From Druceiella hillmani (taxonomy: Eukaryota; Arthropoda; Insecta; Lepidoptera; Hepialidae): DNA of 64,000 bases. A program made the position numbers and the translations under genes. The stretch lies in assembly GCA_039881145.1 (NCBI GenBank), contig JAYKKI010000087.1, positions 9,846,001 through 9,910,000 of the forward strand. The letters run 5' to 3'. The notes below the pieces were generated by a model. That model had not been told where the DNA came from and did not search any database. It saw only the letters and a program-made list of their open reading frames with translations. The stretch's first letter is position 1. Each line of letters opens with the position of its first letter. Shown piece by piece: positions 1 through 12,669 of this stretch.

Positions 1-540
1 AAGTTTCACTATATTCTCAACAGAAATATTTAATAAATTAAGTGTAATATTGAAATTTTTAGTTATATTGCTTTCGTGCAAATTTGTTAAATTTTTTTAT
101 GTCTATCTCATAGAAACAATATCGTGTTGCAGATTAGAAAAATGAATGTAGCACTTATAAATTGAATATACCTTACAGGAAGTCAACCATCTAAAGATTA
201 ATTTTAATTTTTTTATTTCAAAATTTATAAATAACATTTCTAAAGTACATGCTGTTTTAACAGCTACTTCCACAAAGTAGAAAAGATTAGTGAGTAAAGT
301 CTGTTTTGTGAAATGTAAATATTCATTAATAGTCTTTGAGAAAGTGGTCATAATTTGAGAAAAATACTCATCACAGCAGTTGTATACAAAGGATTATATT
401 TATAATTGAAACTGTTAATTCCTGTGTATGGAATGATCGATAATTATTTAAGCTTGCAGGTATTATAATGTGTAATGAATTAAATGGATGCTGATAGAGT
501 GAAATAAACTTTGTTAATGAAATATTATTGAATAAATTAT
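1..540. other. Left edge: no gene recognised, possible 3' end of an upstream + strand gene
   Basis: AT-rich edge. No protein family was recognised on either strand. Two AATAAA-type hexamers lie close together near 503-535 on the plus strand, followed by a T/GT-rich stretch (tgtagcgtgttttatttcc). That arrangement is compatible with a polyadenylation site of a plus-strand gene whose exons lie before the window. This is inference only. Confidence 0.2.
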
Positions 541-589
541 TTGTAGCGTGTTTTATTTCCTTTTTAAAATAGCAGAATTATTTGTATAT

Positions 590-678
590 AATAAAAAATA
601 TATAGTACATATTATATATATATATATATTATTTGTATATATATATATATATATAATATGTACTATATATTTTTTATT
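590..678. repeat. Perfect 40-bp-arm palindrome with (TA)n core
   Basis: Bases 590-629 are the exact reverse complement of 639-678, with a 9-base spacer. The outer arm reads aataaaaaatatatagtaca and is not pure TA; the inner part is (TA)n. It could be a tiny MITE or an extruding AT cruciform. A second hairpin follows 18 bases downstream. Confidence 0.85.
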
Positions 679-695
679 GCATTATTTTCAAATAT

Positions 696-725
696 ATTAA
701 ACTTTATCAAATGATAAAGTTTAAT
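696..725. repeat. Perfect 14-bp-arm hairpin
   Basis: attaaactttatca (696-709) and its exact reverse complement (712-725) are separated by two bases. It lies just beside the 40-bp-arm palindrome. Confidence 0.85.
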
Positions 726-1018
726 AAATTTAAAAATAATAAAAATTATATTTTATAACTGTTAAGTTTATGTTGTTTGGTTTTAAACTAAAGAAAAGTG
801 AAAATTACTTCTCAATTATTGCAATAAACCTTTAAATTGGTACAAATTGAAATGATTTTTAAAATTCGTGTGATTTTTAAAAATATATGAAACATTTTAA
901 TGACAGTTAAGTTGCAAAATAGTTAGTTATTCTATGACTCACAATATTACAAGCGGTGTAGTAAATATGGTTTATTGATAACTAGTGCGATAAAATTAAA
1001 TTCGAATTAGCATTTCAT

Positions 1019-2592
1019 GTTTTTTTTTACAATCTGCAATCAATAGTTATGCTATAAGCAGATGTTTTGAGTGAATCCATTGACAGGTCAAGCGTGACTG
1101 CAGTGAGCCATCTACTCCGTAGTCTTTACTGATCCCCACAGGGCTATAAGATGTCCTTCCTTTTTAACCTCTTTGTATAATTTCTAATTTTTAGCTCTGT
1201 AGCCAGCTTGTTAGGATGGTTTTCCAGTCTCTCAAGGTATTTTTTGGTAAATTTTTGGATTTCATCCATGATGGTATCCATTTTCAGTTCTTTATGTATT
1301 TCAGCATTTGTGACAAACCAAGGGACACCACTAATTGAGCGCAAGATAGCATTCTGCATCCTCTGTATTATGCTTATATTTGATTTACAAGTGCTACTCC
1401 AGAGTTTAATTCCATAAAGTCACACTGGCTATAGAATAGCCAGTTTGCTGTTTCTGCCCATGATCCAGTGTAGGTTCTTATAACGGATATTAAGTTCATT
1501 TCTCTTTGTCTTAATATTTTTGTTTTCATGTCAGACGATCAAGATATAGCCCCAGGAATCTTACAATATCTTGGTAAGGTAGTATGGTATTCTCAAGATG
1601 GACTTCAGGACAGTTACCTTTACGTAATATGGACAGATTTACTTGCATTCGCCTGTATCCGCCATCTCCATAGCCATGTGGTTATTTCATCAAGGTCCTC
1701 TTGTAGCACGTGTGATGCCATGGCAGGGTCAGCATGGTCTGCTAGTATTGCTGTCATTAGCAAATGTTGCTGTAGTAATACTTTCAAGCTGAGGTAAGTC
1801 TGCAGTAAATATTGTATACAAAACGGGCCCCAAGACTGATCCCTGCGGGACTCCGGCAGTTGCTTCCAAAAACCCAGACGTCACATCCGCATCCTTTACT
1901 TGGAAGATTCTTCCCGACAAATAGGATTGAATTAGACTGTAGTACTGATGAGGTAAGTTGATTTTCATCTTATATAGTAACCCCTTGTGCCAGACCCTAT
2001 TGAATGTCCAGGAACGCCGAGGAGCAGTACAGTTTTTCTTCCAAGCATTTTCTTATTTCACCACAGACTCTGTGGACTTGTTCAGTGGTAGAGTGGTCTT
2101 GTCTAAAGCCGAATTGATGGTCCAGGATGACTTTTGCACTATCCAGGATTAATAACATTCTGCACATCAGGAGTTTTATAAAGACCTTTGAAAGGATTGG
2201 CGAAAGACTTATAGGTCTATATGAGGATACTTCATTGGGTGACTTACCCATCTTGTATACCATAATCACACGGGACCCTTTCCATAATGTTGGGAAGTAC
2301 TGGGTTCTAAGTATTGCGTTAAATAGTGAAGTCAGAAACACTATAGCTTTTCTAGCTGCTTTAGTATTTCTTTGGTAATTAGTTCATATCCGGGAGCTTT
2401 TTTGTCATGTAAATTAGAAATGACTCTCCAGACTTCCCGTACTGTAATAGGGTGTGGAGGTGGTGACATTTGGAAATCTTGTTGTAGCAAATTATTAATC
2501 AATGTCTCATTTTATAGGTCTATGCCTAGATTTGGTGAAAAGACTTTTTCTAAGTGCTGAGCACCTTCTCCTGTGGCGTTCGCGCCCAAATA
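1019..2592 (-). mobile_element. Dead jockey-like non-LTR retrotransposon, 3' half
   Basis: Reading the minus strand from about 2590 down gives pieces of a LINE reverse transcriptase in the right order but in different frames. First comes the ISNLHDKKAPGYELITKEIL type segment (about 2480-2370), then SYRPISLSPILSKVF and FGFRQDHSTTEQ (2341-1997). A frameshift or small deletion follows near 2000. Then come RVWHKGLLYKM, YLSGRIFQV and GVPQGSVLGPVLYTIFTADL (1968-1729). The catalytic FADD box reads FAND, so the polymerase site is mutated. The C-terminal tail (VPWFVTNAEIHKELKM, ending LKIRNYTKRL) is at 1359-1144. A run of A on this strand near 1019-1028 is the probable poly(A) end. It is 5' truncated and lacks ORF1 and the endonuclease. 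The jockey clade is inferred from motif wording. Confidence 0.85.
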
Positions 2593-2909
2593 CTTTAAAA
2601 TAATGAAATAAAGAAATTAAATAATTTTTTAATAATTAGCAACGAAACTTAATGTCAATTGTTGACTTTACTCTCATAAGACAAAAATTTGCTCAATTTT
2701 GTATTCATGATTATTATAAACTTGTCAAGTAGAAGTAGACCTCGTGTTACTGCGTTACATATAAACATTTAACGATACAAAATATTTTTATTAAACTGTT
2801 TACAGTTATCATTATTTTTATAACATAAATATGTTCCATAGTATACCTTTCATAGGCGTAAAGATATACTTAATTTATCACAAATATTTTGCTTTATTAT
2901 AACTTTTTA

Positions 2910-2949
<40 letters not shown>

Positions 2950-5577
2950 CACACACATATATATTACATGTGTGTGTATATATATATATGACATGGGGGT
3001 TTGACCGTTTGTGACCTTTGTCCTCAGATATTTCTCACTAAAAATCCTTCCTGAAATTGCTGATCAATATTTCGAAACATTCAGGAATCCAAGGCAGTTA
3101 TACTCATTACGAGGAGCTCTAATATGGTCATCGCAATATCTGGAAATACACATGTCAGCCATTGTCTTTATAAACGGTTATCATTTTAAAAAGAAATAAA
3201 GTACCAAACACAGTAGAGTAATATAGCTAAGTTAAAAAAGACAACAATATCAAATTGGCAATAATAATTGGGTATTACATCTTAATGGAAAATTTGGGAT
3301 ACAAAGTTCAGACAGCTGTAACCTTTTTATTATTTACTCCTTTTGACTAGTCCAAAGGCAAAACTTACAGCATTTTTAAAAGACAACTTTATAAAAAAAA
3401 TATAACTCAAGGAGGCAATTTTTCAAATAAATGTAAATTCTAAAAATTAGGAAATGTAAAAGACAATTTTTTAAAATAAATTATGTCGACTGTAAATTGG
3501 CAGTCGTTTCATCAAGGTCGGCCTAGTGGTTAATTCTGATTTTATCCATTACCAGACCAGTGAACTAGAATGGCTGTGCACAATGATTTTATCATCTAGA
3601 GGTGGCTTTATTGAGACAGCAGTAGCTAATAACGATATTGACAGTCTTTAAACGTCAACAAAATAATAGGATAATCACAAGACAAAAAGCTTTAGACTCA
3701 TTCAAACTTTCTTGTGACCGCCGTAAAAATAGATCTTGATCATATGTGAGGCAAACTAAAAAGCAAAAAAACACATTATATGAAAACGCGAACAGTAATG
3801 TGATGTTACTAATTATTATAAATCATGGCAGATTCTAATTACTAAAAATACCATGTTTGCACATTACTCTTTTTCTTTCACATCATCACACATCTAATAT
3901 GTTACATTTAACTCCCAAATGCGTAGAAATTTATAATTTCCCCCTTTAAAGACTTGCCTAATGTACCATGAAAATCTCCAATTAAAATTAAGTTTACCTA
4001 TATAAACATTATTTTCAAAAAGCTTATTTCCTATTTGGGTTTTTTCATTACAACAAAAATTGTTTGTTTAGTTGACTAAGCACATATTAACAATTTTTGT
4101 TATTTTGAAAAATTGTTGTTATTTTTGGAAGTGACGAGGCCCTGATACGACAAACTTTACAACTTCAATTGGTATTATAACAAGAATTATACAATTTTAG
4201 ATATCGACAGGACATAAAACTTCTATAAATAGACATTATAATAACAACAGCTTCTTAGTTTATGTCCACTTTGGTCTAACATTTCCGCGTTGCTTCTAAA
4301 TCAAAATTCCCATCACACATAAAGTAAATAAGATTAATTTTGAAAAGAAGCCGGCCTTTAGTGGTCTTTTCTTTGGCAATTTATATGTGAAATAGGCCAC
4401 AATCAAAAAAAGAATTGTGTCTACTAAACATTAAGAAATTTTCTAATACTAATTCTAAATATCTTTAATCTCTAAATATCTACTATTCTTTTGCCTTTTA
4501 ACCTAGCTCTTTGCTTGGTCTTATAATTTTTGCCTGTAAATTAAAATACGGCGTATAAATATATAACAACTAAAATTAAAATTTATTAATACAAAAAAGT
4601 GTCTACCATTTTCTACACCTGCTCCATCCCTCTGCTTAACGTGTTGGAGATAAACATTTAGAATATATTTAATATAAATAGGTGTATAATATTAAATGTC
4701 CATTAATTTTGGGGACAGCCTGATGTAAACCAATAAGTCCTAAAATACAAATATGCCCTCCTAATCTTCTTGAATCCTAACAAATTATTTCAATAAGTTA
4801 ACATTATATACAGACATTTAAAATAAATAGGAAAAATTAGTTTTAATAGTTTCTCAACATTATTAATTACATCCAATAATATAGTTATAAATCATCAAAA
4901 TCCCTAATTAAAATAAGTTTATCCATATAAACATATGCAAACATACATATGTATATGTAGGTATATATAGTTCATTACGCAAGCATCTTTAAATTGTTAA
5001 ATATAAAATTGAAAGTAACATACATCATAAATAATATATCCCAATTTGATAAATTTTTTTACCTTGGCTAATTAAGAATGGCTAATCCAACGATAATCAT
5101 ACCAACAGTGCACCGGATGTCACATTTCTTTGTCTCTGACACCACTTTTAGCATTCAGAACAACAGTTCACTAGCCAATCTTAGCATGGATGATGAATGA
5201 TGTTATGCCATGGCGTACAGAAGTTATAAGAAACTGAAACTATATTTTTTTTAATAAATAGTCTTTTTTTTAATGTTCTATCAAAACTGTAATCTAACTG
5301 AAATGTAGATGAAGGTTGATCTTCCCAGAGTTTAAAATAAATTTGGCAAAGATAGCAGTTTTTCGTCAGTATTTAAATACAAAATAAAAACATGTTTGAA
5401 TTTATTGAGACATTAACTAATCATATTGCTTTCTGGCTGCCGCGATGCATTTTATGCATAAATGACATATTGAGATGGCATCTGTATCTCACAAGTTCGC
5501 CTAGTTGGTGTGATGATGCGCATGCATAATTTTGAAGTTTGCATCCTCACTACATTTTACATAACTGCTACGAGGAA

Positions 5578-5580
<3 letters not shown>
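2593..5580. other. AT-rich stretch without recognised genes
   Basis: I see no coding homology on either strand. It holds a (TA)n tract at about 2910-2944 followed by mixed TA/CA repeat to about 2990. The rest is unassigned AT-rich sequence. Confidence 0.5.
2910..2990. repeat. Compound (TA)n/(CA)n microsatellite
   Basis: A long run of alternating TA passes into acacacacatatat and tgtgtgtatatata. The CA and TG segments are self-complementary, so the block can fold on itself. Confidence 0.9.
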
Positions 5581-5581
<1 letters not shown>

Positions 5582-5633
<52 letters not shown>

Positions 5634-5880
5634 TATATACACGCACGCGCACACACACACACACACACATACGCGCTCGCTCGTGTGCACGCACATACGC
5701 ATAGACGCATACACACACATTCACACAAACGCTCGAGCTCACACCCACACGAACACACGCAAATGCACACTCAGACGCACACACACGCAGACGCACATGC
5801 AAATGCACACACAGACGCACATGCAAATGCACACACAGACGCACTCATATATATTTATATATATATATATATATACTTTG
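5582..5880. repeat. Compound microsatellite with 24-bp minisatellite
   Basis: (TA)n occupies about 5582-5638. A CA/CG-rich tract runs to about 5790. Then come two exact copies of a 24-bp unit (agacgcacatgcaaatgcac plus acac) at 5789-5812 and 5813-5836, with a partial third copy, and (TA)n again to about 5875. The long open frames across this block (Tyr/Ile and His/Thr repeats) are translated microsatellite, not genes. Confidence 0.9.
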
Positions 5881-7160
5881 TGTGTATGTATATCTATAAA
5901 TATATTTATGTATGGATCATATTTGTCCCAATGATAGGCATCACAAGTTTTAACTGTTTTAAAATTGTGTGTATGGCGCTATTTGCATTGAGCAAAATCA
6001 GGCAAACACGAGGGTCTGATTTTGCACTGGAAAATTTAACAAAATCTTCAAGTTTTACATGTTTTGCCAGGTCTGTAAAATAATAAATTAGCCTTATATA
6101 CTTTCAAATACAAAATGAAACTTGCTACAGTAATTAAACATACTGACAGCTGGATGAAGCAAAACAAGCCACTAATATAAAAGAAAACGTTAACGAAAAA
6201 TTTGAAAGATGGGGTTAGAGTAAGTAGTAAAGAGTTATAATAGCAAAATGTCGACATCGTAATACAGTCAAAAATATGAGTACAGCATATGAAATACTTG
6301 TGTTAAAGTCTCAACATATGAAAGCCCAACAAGACTTGTCAGCCAGGACAAGATAAGAATCTTTTTGTCAAAGGGCTAAAAAGAAGCTGCAGACTTATCT
6401 AATAATTATAGCACCTCCAGATAACACTTTACATATGATGGTTAAGATAACGCTAATTAACAGTAAGAATTGTTAATTAGCGAGTTTACCTTAACCATTA
6501 TCGAAAATTATTATAGAATTTCATTTTTTCCCTGTGCCTATATGTTGGTAAATATTGTTTACTATCTAAAATAATGGAATTGCTCAGAATTTCCATTGGG
6601 GCCACAAGCCCAAGAGTTTTTCGGTAAAAGAATGGATCATATATAATCTTTGCCTATGTCTAGTGTTTCTCCAAGGCTGAAGAGAACCCTAACTACCTCG
6701 ATGAAGTAGTTGATGAGTATAAGAAAATTAAAAAATTCTATATTTTTCATTAGTCAAGCATAGTGAAGCTACTATAGCAATGATTAGCAGAGAAATTTGA
6801 ACATATTATCCAAATTCTCGCAAGTAGATTTACACTGATAGCTTAAAAATGTTATAATTTTAGCAAATTTAGAAAATTACATTAATAAATACAATAATAC
6901 CCCTCTTATACATAAAACAAAAAAACCACTCGACAAAATTGACAGAAATTTTCTAAGGAAACTGATAAATTCAAAGTTGTAATTTTGATTTTCTTTTTCA
7001 ATTAGTTGACTTTTTAATAATAACTAAAAATTGAAGAGAATGTATGTTCAAAATAATTTTGATAATATATTTGTTAATTTTTGATTAATGGCTTTTCCAG
7101 CAATTATTTATAACACTATTGTTTTTTTACACAGTACATTTTTACACCTAACTATAATTT
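5881..7160. other. AT-rich stretch, no genes seen
   Basis: No coding similarity was recognised. The stretch holds one hairpin (6451-6482). Confidence 0.45.
6451..6482. repeat. Perfect 12-bp-arm hairpin, with imperfect outer arms
   Basis: cgctaattaaca (6451-6462) pairs exactly with 6471-6482 across an 8-base loop. The flanks (atggttaag before, cttaaccat after) extend the pairing imperfectly. Confidence 0.8.
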
Positions 7161-7163
7161 TTG

Positions 7164-7242
7164 ACCATTGATATTTATCAATGGTATCAATGGAGGTAGA
7201 TGTGTTTATTAGTACATTTGTACTAATAAACACATCTACCTC
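7164..7242. repeat. Two adjacent perfect hairpins (10-bp and 23-bp arms)
   Basis: accattgata (7164-7173) pairs with 7176-7185 over a 2-base loop. Seven bases later, 7193-7215 (gaggtagatgtgtttattag and three further bases) pairs exactly with 7220-7242 over the 4-base loop attt. Neither lies in a recognised element. Confidence 0.9.
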
Positions 7243-7790
7243 TTTAATGGGTTATTATTGTAATGAATTTTAAACTTCACTACAAGATGGAAGCCTTAAA
7301 GTGAAACTTTTATTTTTAAACTGAATGATCAATTGTAATTTGCTTCCCTGGAAAGTAACAAGACATACTGACAAAAAAATCTGATTTTTTTAAATTAAGT
7401 ACATCTATGTTACGTGATGCTCAGTGGCTACATAATATTCAATATTTTAATAATTTTTACTATACACAAAAGCTATGATAAAGGTCTAAGCTTTATTTTC
7501 CCCGCTTTTCATATATAATCAGCACAGGAAAGTATTAACTAAACATTTTAGCATAACATTTTGTATACTTGTAAGTTTTTCCGTTTGAAAATCATATCAG
7601 GTACTAAAGATACTGTAAACTTTTCTAAAAATACGTTTGTTATTATGCCAATCCCGGGAAAATGTTTACACTACCAATTAATTTGCAGTTTAAATAAAGG
7701 CCCCTGTCTATCTCTAGCAAAGGCTTGGAGTACATTTAAGGAACATTGAACATTTAAAGAACAGTAAATAAATTCACTATTTGATAGATT

Positions 7791-7796
7791 TTTATT
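7791..7796 (-). promoter_or_regulatory. Polyadenylation signal of mRpL34
   Basis: AATAAA on the minus strand, about 70 bases past the mRpL34 stop codon. This spacing suits a short 3' UTR. Confidence 0.6.
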
Positions 7797-7864
7797 TTCC
7801 TAAAATTAAACTAATATAAATATTACAAAAAACCATAGAAAGATTTTCCGTAAAGGACATTTAC

Positions 7865-8330
7865 TCAATGGGACAAAACGTGTCTTCCTTTAAGAATACG
7901 TCTCATAATCACACGACGACCAGATTTTGTGGATAGCCGCTTTTCCCACCCGTGCTTTCGAATTCTCATAACTTCATTTGGTCGTGGGAAGTAGCAACGC
8001 ACCTTGTTGCGTACTTGTGAATATATTGACGTAGGGTCTACTTTAACAATATGACTGCCCGCTTGGGAGTTTGTTACCGCTGTCAGAACGTGCATCTTAT
8101 CGCAATGTACAAATGTTGTCTTGACCGCTCTGCAAAATAACTTATCATTTATAATACAGACTAAAGCAAAGCAACGCTTCATTACTTCAATTTATGGGGA
8201 ATCGTTACTGAAAGGCGATTTCTAGCTTTGTACCAAGATTATTTAAACAAAAGATTAATTAAACAATTCCAGAAGTGTAATGCACTCACTGCAACGTCGG
8301 CCGCAAAAATATAGAAATAATACCAAACAT
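7865..8330 (-). CDS. mRpL34: Mitochondrial ribosomal protein L34 (bL34m), two exons
   Basis: Nuclear gene for the small basic bL34 protein of the mitoribosome large subunit. The C-terminal block is diagnostic: [13 protein letters not shown], then [19 protein letters not shown] and stop; the GRRV and LKGRH segments are the bL34 signature. The coding sequence is join(8290-8330, 7865-8129), 306 bases, 101 aa plus stop. Exon 1 begins with ATG in the context cacaATG and encodes [14 protein letters not shown], a hydrophobic/basic start that fits a mitochondrial targeting peptide. Its donor is CA|GTGAGT. The 160-base intron ends ttattttgcag. The phase joins exactly, CA + A giving Gln 14. A continuous frame running back to 8182 through the intron also has an ATG, but its N-terminus reads through the acceptor and is less likely. 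No operon or linked partner is visible. The family call is very firm and the exon 1 choice fairly firm. Confidence 0.9.
8130..8289 (-). other. mRpL34: mRpL34 intron
   Basis: A 160-base GT..AG intron. The donor is GTGAGT at its 8289 end and the acceptor is ttttgcag at 8130. It splits codon 14 after the second base. Confidence 0.8.
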
Positions 8331-9170
8331 TGTGACGTAATTTATATCGAGTACAAGTTACGGCAGTTTCTTTATCCTTCTCACTTGTTGACAGTTTTAG
8401 GTTATGTAGTTAATTAGAGAACATAGACGTATATTTAATGACATTTAAAGTTAACATTTTTTTTCCTTTGGAAAGGGCCTTGCTTATGGAAAAGAACCTA
8501 ATTAACTTTCAATCAGCCTGTCCGATAAGATGGCCTATTGTAATATTTCTGTGTAGTTTCATCAGATTTCTTTAACTAATACCAGTAAAACATGATTAAT
8601 AGTGCATATAGGGAGCATCTGGCTATTTCAATGCTATTTTTTAAATAAAACAAATAGGTAATCATTTGTTAGCTCAAAATGGAATGAATTTTTCTGATTG
8701 AATAGTGTCAACACGAATTAATTTATATCGTAACTGCTACGTATTTCTATGGAGTTTTTTCACTTTCACTGAATTATTCAATAATTACGCATATTTGAAT
8801 GTGTTTTGAAGGATGAAATCATTTTCCAATGATATTAACAAAAATATCCATTTCTGTTGCCAGTGATAGAGTATTCTGATACTACAATAAGATTGAGTAA
8901 TATTGTGGTGTTAAATGAAGTTTTTCATATTTTATATAACGCTTATTGTCATATGTTCTGTTATTATAAGTAATTATTATCTCTCTATTATTTATATAAA
9001 AATATAAATTGATGTTTGAAAATATTTTCTAATTTTTAAATTTTTTTTCTAATCCTTATCAATATAGAAACATTTACATAAAGTCAACTCAGTTTCTTAA
9101 TTTGAAAAATTTTGTTAATAAAAAATTCATACTGTTTAATAAAAATTGAAAGATTAACATAAACATTTTT
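8331..9170. other. Upstream of mRpL34: probable promoter, then AT-rich DNA
   Basis: About 100 bases before the mRpL34 ATG are less AT-rich and include ataacctaaaactg-type sequence, a plausible promoter/5' UTR. No TATA box is obvious. Beyond 8450 I see no gene. Confidence 0.35.
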
Positions 9171-9199
9171 CATGATGGATGGAAAATCAATGGATATTG

Positions 9200-10775
9200 T
9201 AAATGAGATCTCAGAAAAGAAAAAGAATTGAAGAGAATCATAAAAAACTTCTACCTATTATAAAAACTGCTATATTATGTATCCTCTTAATGGTGTATTT
9301 TACATCCATTAAGAGGATAAAGGAATGACGGTGATTTAGAATCTGAACGTTCTTTTGGAGAAGATATTTTAGAACGCAGATGTTAAATTAGTGAGCGACT
9401 ATCTGTTTGTATTCGTTTCTTTGATGTTGATACGAATAAAATACAAGAAGACTTTTTTAAAGTTTGTTGAAATTATGTGATTGTGAAATATATTAGTGAA
9501 AATATTGCCCATCATATTTTACGTTGGAAAGCTTGAACTTAGACATTACGTTAGGCCGAGTTCAAGCATACGATGGAGAAGCCAATATGAGTGGTAAAAT
9601 AAAAGCTGTTTAGGCATATGTGTCCAATATTCACATACAATATTTAGCTTTTTTTATGTATGCTGCAAGTTACCATCGCACCTTAGCCATTAGTACGTCT
9701 GAACCGTTCCTAATGCTATAGGGGTTACCTCAACCTTTGTAACCTTTTCCGCAAGTCAGCTGTACGAATTCATATCGTCCAAGAAGAAATGGGAGCTAAT
9801 TTGCCCATGGTAAAATCAGGAAAATGTGTAAGATTATATGGATAGAAAGTCATGAAGCAGTTCTAACATTTTTAGACGTTTTGCCGTGCTTCCTGTAATT
9901 TTGCTTTCCTGTAATGGCCCATAAAGAGGATAAATGTGCTAGAAATGCATTTTAACTGCTACAAGCTATAATCCCGAGGCAGTTACTTGTATGCTTGGTC
10001 ATCCTCGCTGTTATTTTAGGAATCACTCTCTCTTTATCTCGGTCGTTATAAGCCATCGAAGTTAATATACTTTCGGCTATGAAGCTTAACGACATGAATA
10101 CAGTCAGCATCGAGAAGCAACGTGACACTTACACAGATGCGTTTGAGAAGCAAAGGAATTTGGAACAGGAACCACGATCTACAGAGTAACCAATCACCAA
10201 TCAAACAGATCTAATCTTCAGGCTCAATCTGCTAAAGAGATATTAAGACTGTCGGTGTACATTTCTTTTTTGGATTATTTGGTAAACAATATATCCTCCA
10301 GATTTCCCAAAAACAAAACAGCTGAAAAGAATCGGACAGTTAAAAAAGTTACCGTCACATAACTTTACTGAGAAATATATAAATGATGTTATACAAGGTG
10401 TTGAATTATATAAAGATGACATTTCTTGTTTTTATCTTTGAAAGGCGAACTAATAATTTGGCAAGAGACAAGAGAGAAATTTACTATAATCTTCAGAGGT
10501 TTATAAAAGAGCAACGGCGCAGCCAAATATGAAAATCCTGTGTCTGTTGGTATGTATGTTTTCCGTAACAAGTAGCACTGCGAAGCGATCTTTCTCCACT
10601 TTACGACTAATAAAAACATACCTTTGTAGCAGTATGACAGAAGGTCGTTTGAATGAAGTGGTTTTAATGCATTTATACCAGGACATCGTGTCATCGATGA
10701 ATGCTGATGAAGTATTGGATATATTCAGCGGGAAACATGAAAGAAAACTTTCATTTAAACATATGTAATTTTTGC
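9200..10775 (+). mobile_element. Dead hAT (ZMYM1-like) transposase
   Basis: Fragments of a hAT-superfamily transposase appear in order on the plus strand, split by stops and frameshifts. A PLRG.RNDGDLESE segment lies at about 9306-9345, SERLSVCIRFFDVDTNKIQE at about 9393-9452, QAYDGEANMSGK (canonical YDGASNMSGK) at about 9565-9600, and RLSVYISFLDYLVNNISSRF at about 10246-10305. The hAT dimerisation tail is at 10560-10768: KRSFSTLRLIKTYLCSSM, then EGRLNEVVLMHLYQD, ending shortly before a stop at 10766. The tail is the best preserved part and matches the family pattern ERSFSTLRRIKTYLR..M...RLN. A palindrome at 9280-9319 interrupts the protein. No terminal inverted repeats or 8-bp target duplication were identified. 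It is non-functional by inspection. Confidence 0.85.
9280..9319. repeat. 14-bp-arm palindrome inside the hAT relic
   Basis: tatcctcttaatgg (9280-9293) is the exact reverse complement of 9306-9319. The right arm lies in authentic coding sequence (PLRG). The left arm is an inverted copy that replaces coding sequence. Confidence 0.9.
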
Positions 10776-12669
10776 ATTAATAATACGGAAAAATAATAAA
10801 AAGGATATTATTTCTAATAGGTCTTTCTTTACAATTACTATCAAAGAACCTATTGGGTAAACTTGGTTGTAATCAGCTCAATGCTAAAATGGTTTTTGAA
10901 ATGACTTTAAATTATATTTTGGAGAGGATCTTAAACATTGAAGAGTGCTGAAAATAATTCACATTCTGTATCATTCAAAAAGAGAGCATCATCCTTTTTT
11001 TTCAGACATCTTTTTGTAGGTAAAGCATAAATACATTTATTAATTTTTTTGCTGGAATATAAAGATTTGGTGAACCATCGAATTTACCATTTTTTAACCC
11101 ATTTGTAATCAAATCTCTAAAAGCTATACGCTTTTAAGAGTACATTGGAAACTAATATATAAATAAATTTAATTCGATTCTTATGTTTCTCATAGCTTGT
11201 ATTTTAACAAACATAATAAAGAGAACTAATTTTAAAGTATTTAAAATAAACTCTCTTTAGTTTGAGTAACGAAATCTTAAGAAAATTATGAAGAATGAAA
11301 TTAAGATATTTTGAAAAAATTTCCGATAGTTTTACGCCTGCCAAAGGTATGCTAAGCAATACGTTTTTTGGTGAAAAAATAAAGTTACCATTTGCAAATA
11401 CTTTAATAGAAATGCCATGTATCCTGAAATATTAAATTTTATATATAAACGAATGCTAAAGCGCCCTCGTAGTTTGTGTTCAATGTGTGTATGTATATTC
11501 GGTGTTGAAATGACACAAATAACAGCAATTTTGTCGAAAAAATTATAACGAGTAGTTCACTGCAAAAATGTAATTTGTATGGAAATATGAAATTAAATAA
11601 TTTTTTTATAAAATGAGTAGTGAGCAGTGCCTAAACTATCTAAAATGGTGATTAGCATAAGTTTTCTTTTTATTAAGTAAAGACAATAGTAAAAAATTTA
11701 TTTTCCCTTATGTACATTTGTTCTTAATTGCATTAACAGAGATTTGACAAGATCTTTAGGTCAACAACATGGAGCTGTTCCCGCTCGGCTACACTATGCT
11801 ACTTCATGACCATTCCTCTTACAACGTAAGGTTACTAGTCGCTGCCCACTCATCATTGTGACCTGGAATGGGTAAACAATGATTACAAAAGCCGGACAAC
11901 GATACAGAACTATGGGGTCGAATCACAGTCGAACATTGCACTGGCTTCATATGTATTGTGTACCTACATTCCTCTACACTTAGCAATTCATTCTTACAAC
12001 CAACTGTTCAATAGCATTACGTGATGCACCAACGCATAATTAATATGAATGAATTGGTTATGGGTGTCTTCGATATGTGTAGTGGGACCATATTGTCGTC
12101 ACAGGGAATAGAGTAGATTTTATCAGCCCATAATTTCATTCGATGTAACAACATTGTGAATAAATGCAAATGGACACTAAAAGTATATATATCATGAGAG
12201 AATGGTGAACTGTAACTCATAGTCCACAAATATTTCTAGAGAAGGATTCTTTTCACCCAAGCCCAAGTGTTAATTGTAACCTTCCTATATATCTACAACC
12301 CAATAACCATTCCACCTTTATCAATTCAAACAACGACCCATTACAAGTTGGGATTTTATGAATGATACCTTCTTTTATATACGCTTTTATTTAAGACAGA
12401 CTGGAGAGACTAGTTTAACGTCACCGACGTAGATAATATGTTGATTTATTTACGATCACATATATTCATTTCATACATTGACAAAAATAAATACAGAACA
12501 GCTATATAAGGCACCCAGTCTGGAAAGAGGGAACACTATCATGTGTTGCCGACTCATTGGTATAAAGCTAAGAATGTTGTCAAAGTGTGATGTAGGTAGT
12601 ATTGTTAAATGGAGTAGACTAAGTGAATTACCACTTAATCAGGAATAATTCACGACCAAGTCGCCTTAA

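Noticed and set aside
103..351. 82-codon minus-strand frame (FYFVEVAVKTACTLEML)
   Set aside because: Looks faintly protein-like but I recognise no family, and no splice borders or neighbouring exons support it.
3510..3560. tRNA-like A-box word (ggcctagtggttaattc)
   Set aside because: No matching B box at the right distance and no cloverleaf; similar words at 5497, 23340 and 24540 also fail.
5501..6083. Several 60-170 codon frames of Tyr/Ile and His/Thr repeats
   Set aside because: They are translations of (TA)n and (CA)n microsatellites in every frame.
7865..8182. mRpL34 as a single continuous frame from the ATG at 8182
   Set aside because: The first 17 codons read through a good acceptor (ttattttgcag), and an upstream ATG exon joins in exact phase.
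12017..12229. 70-codon minus-strand frame
   Set aside because: No recognised motif; surrounding sequence has no exon or transposon context.
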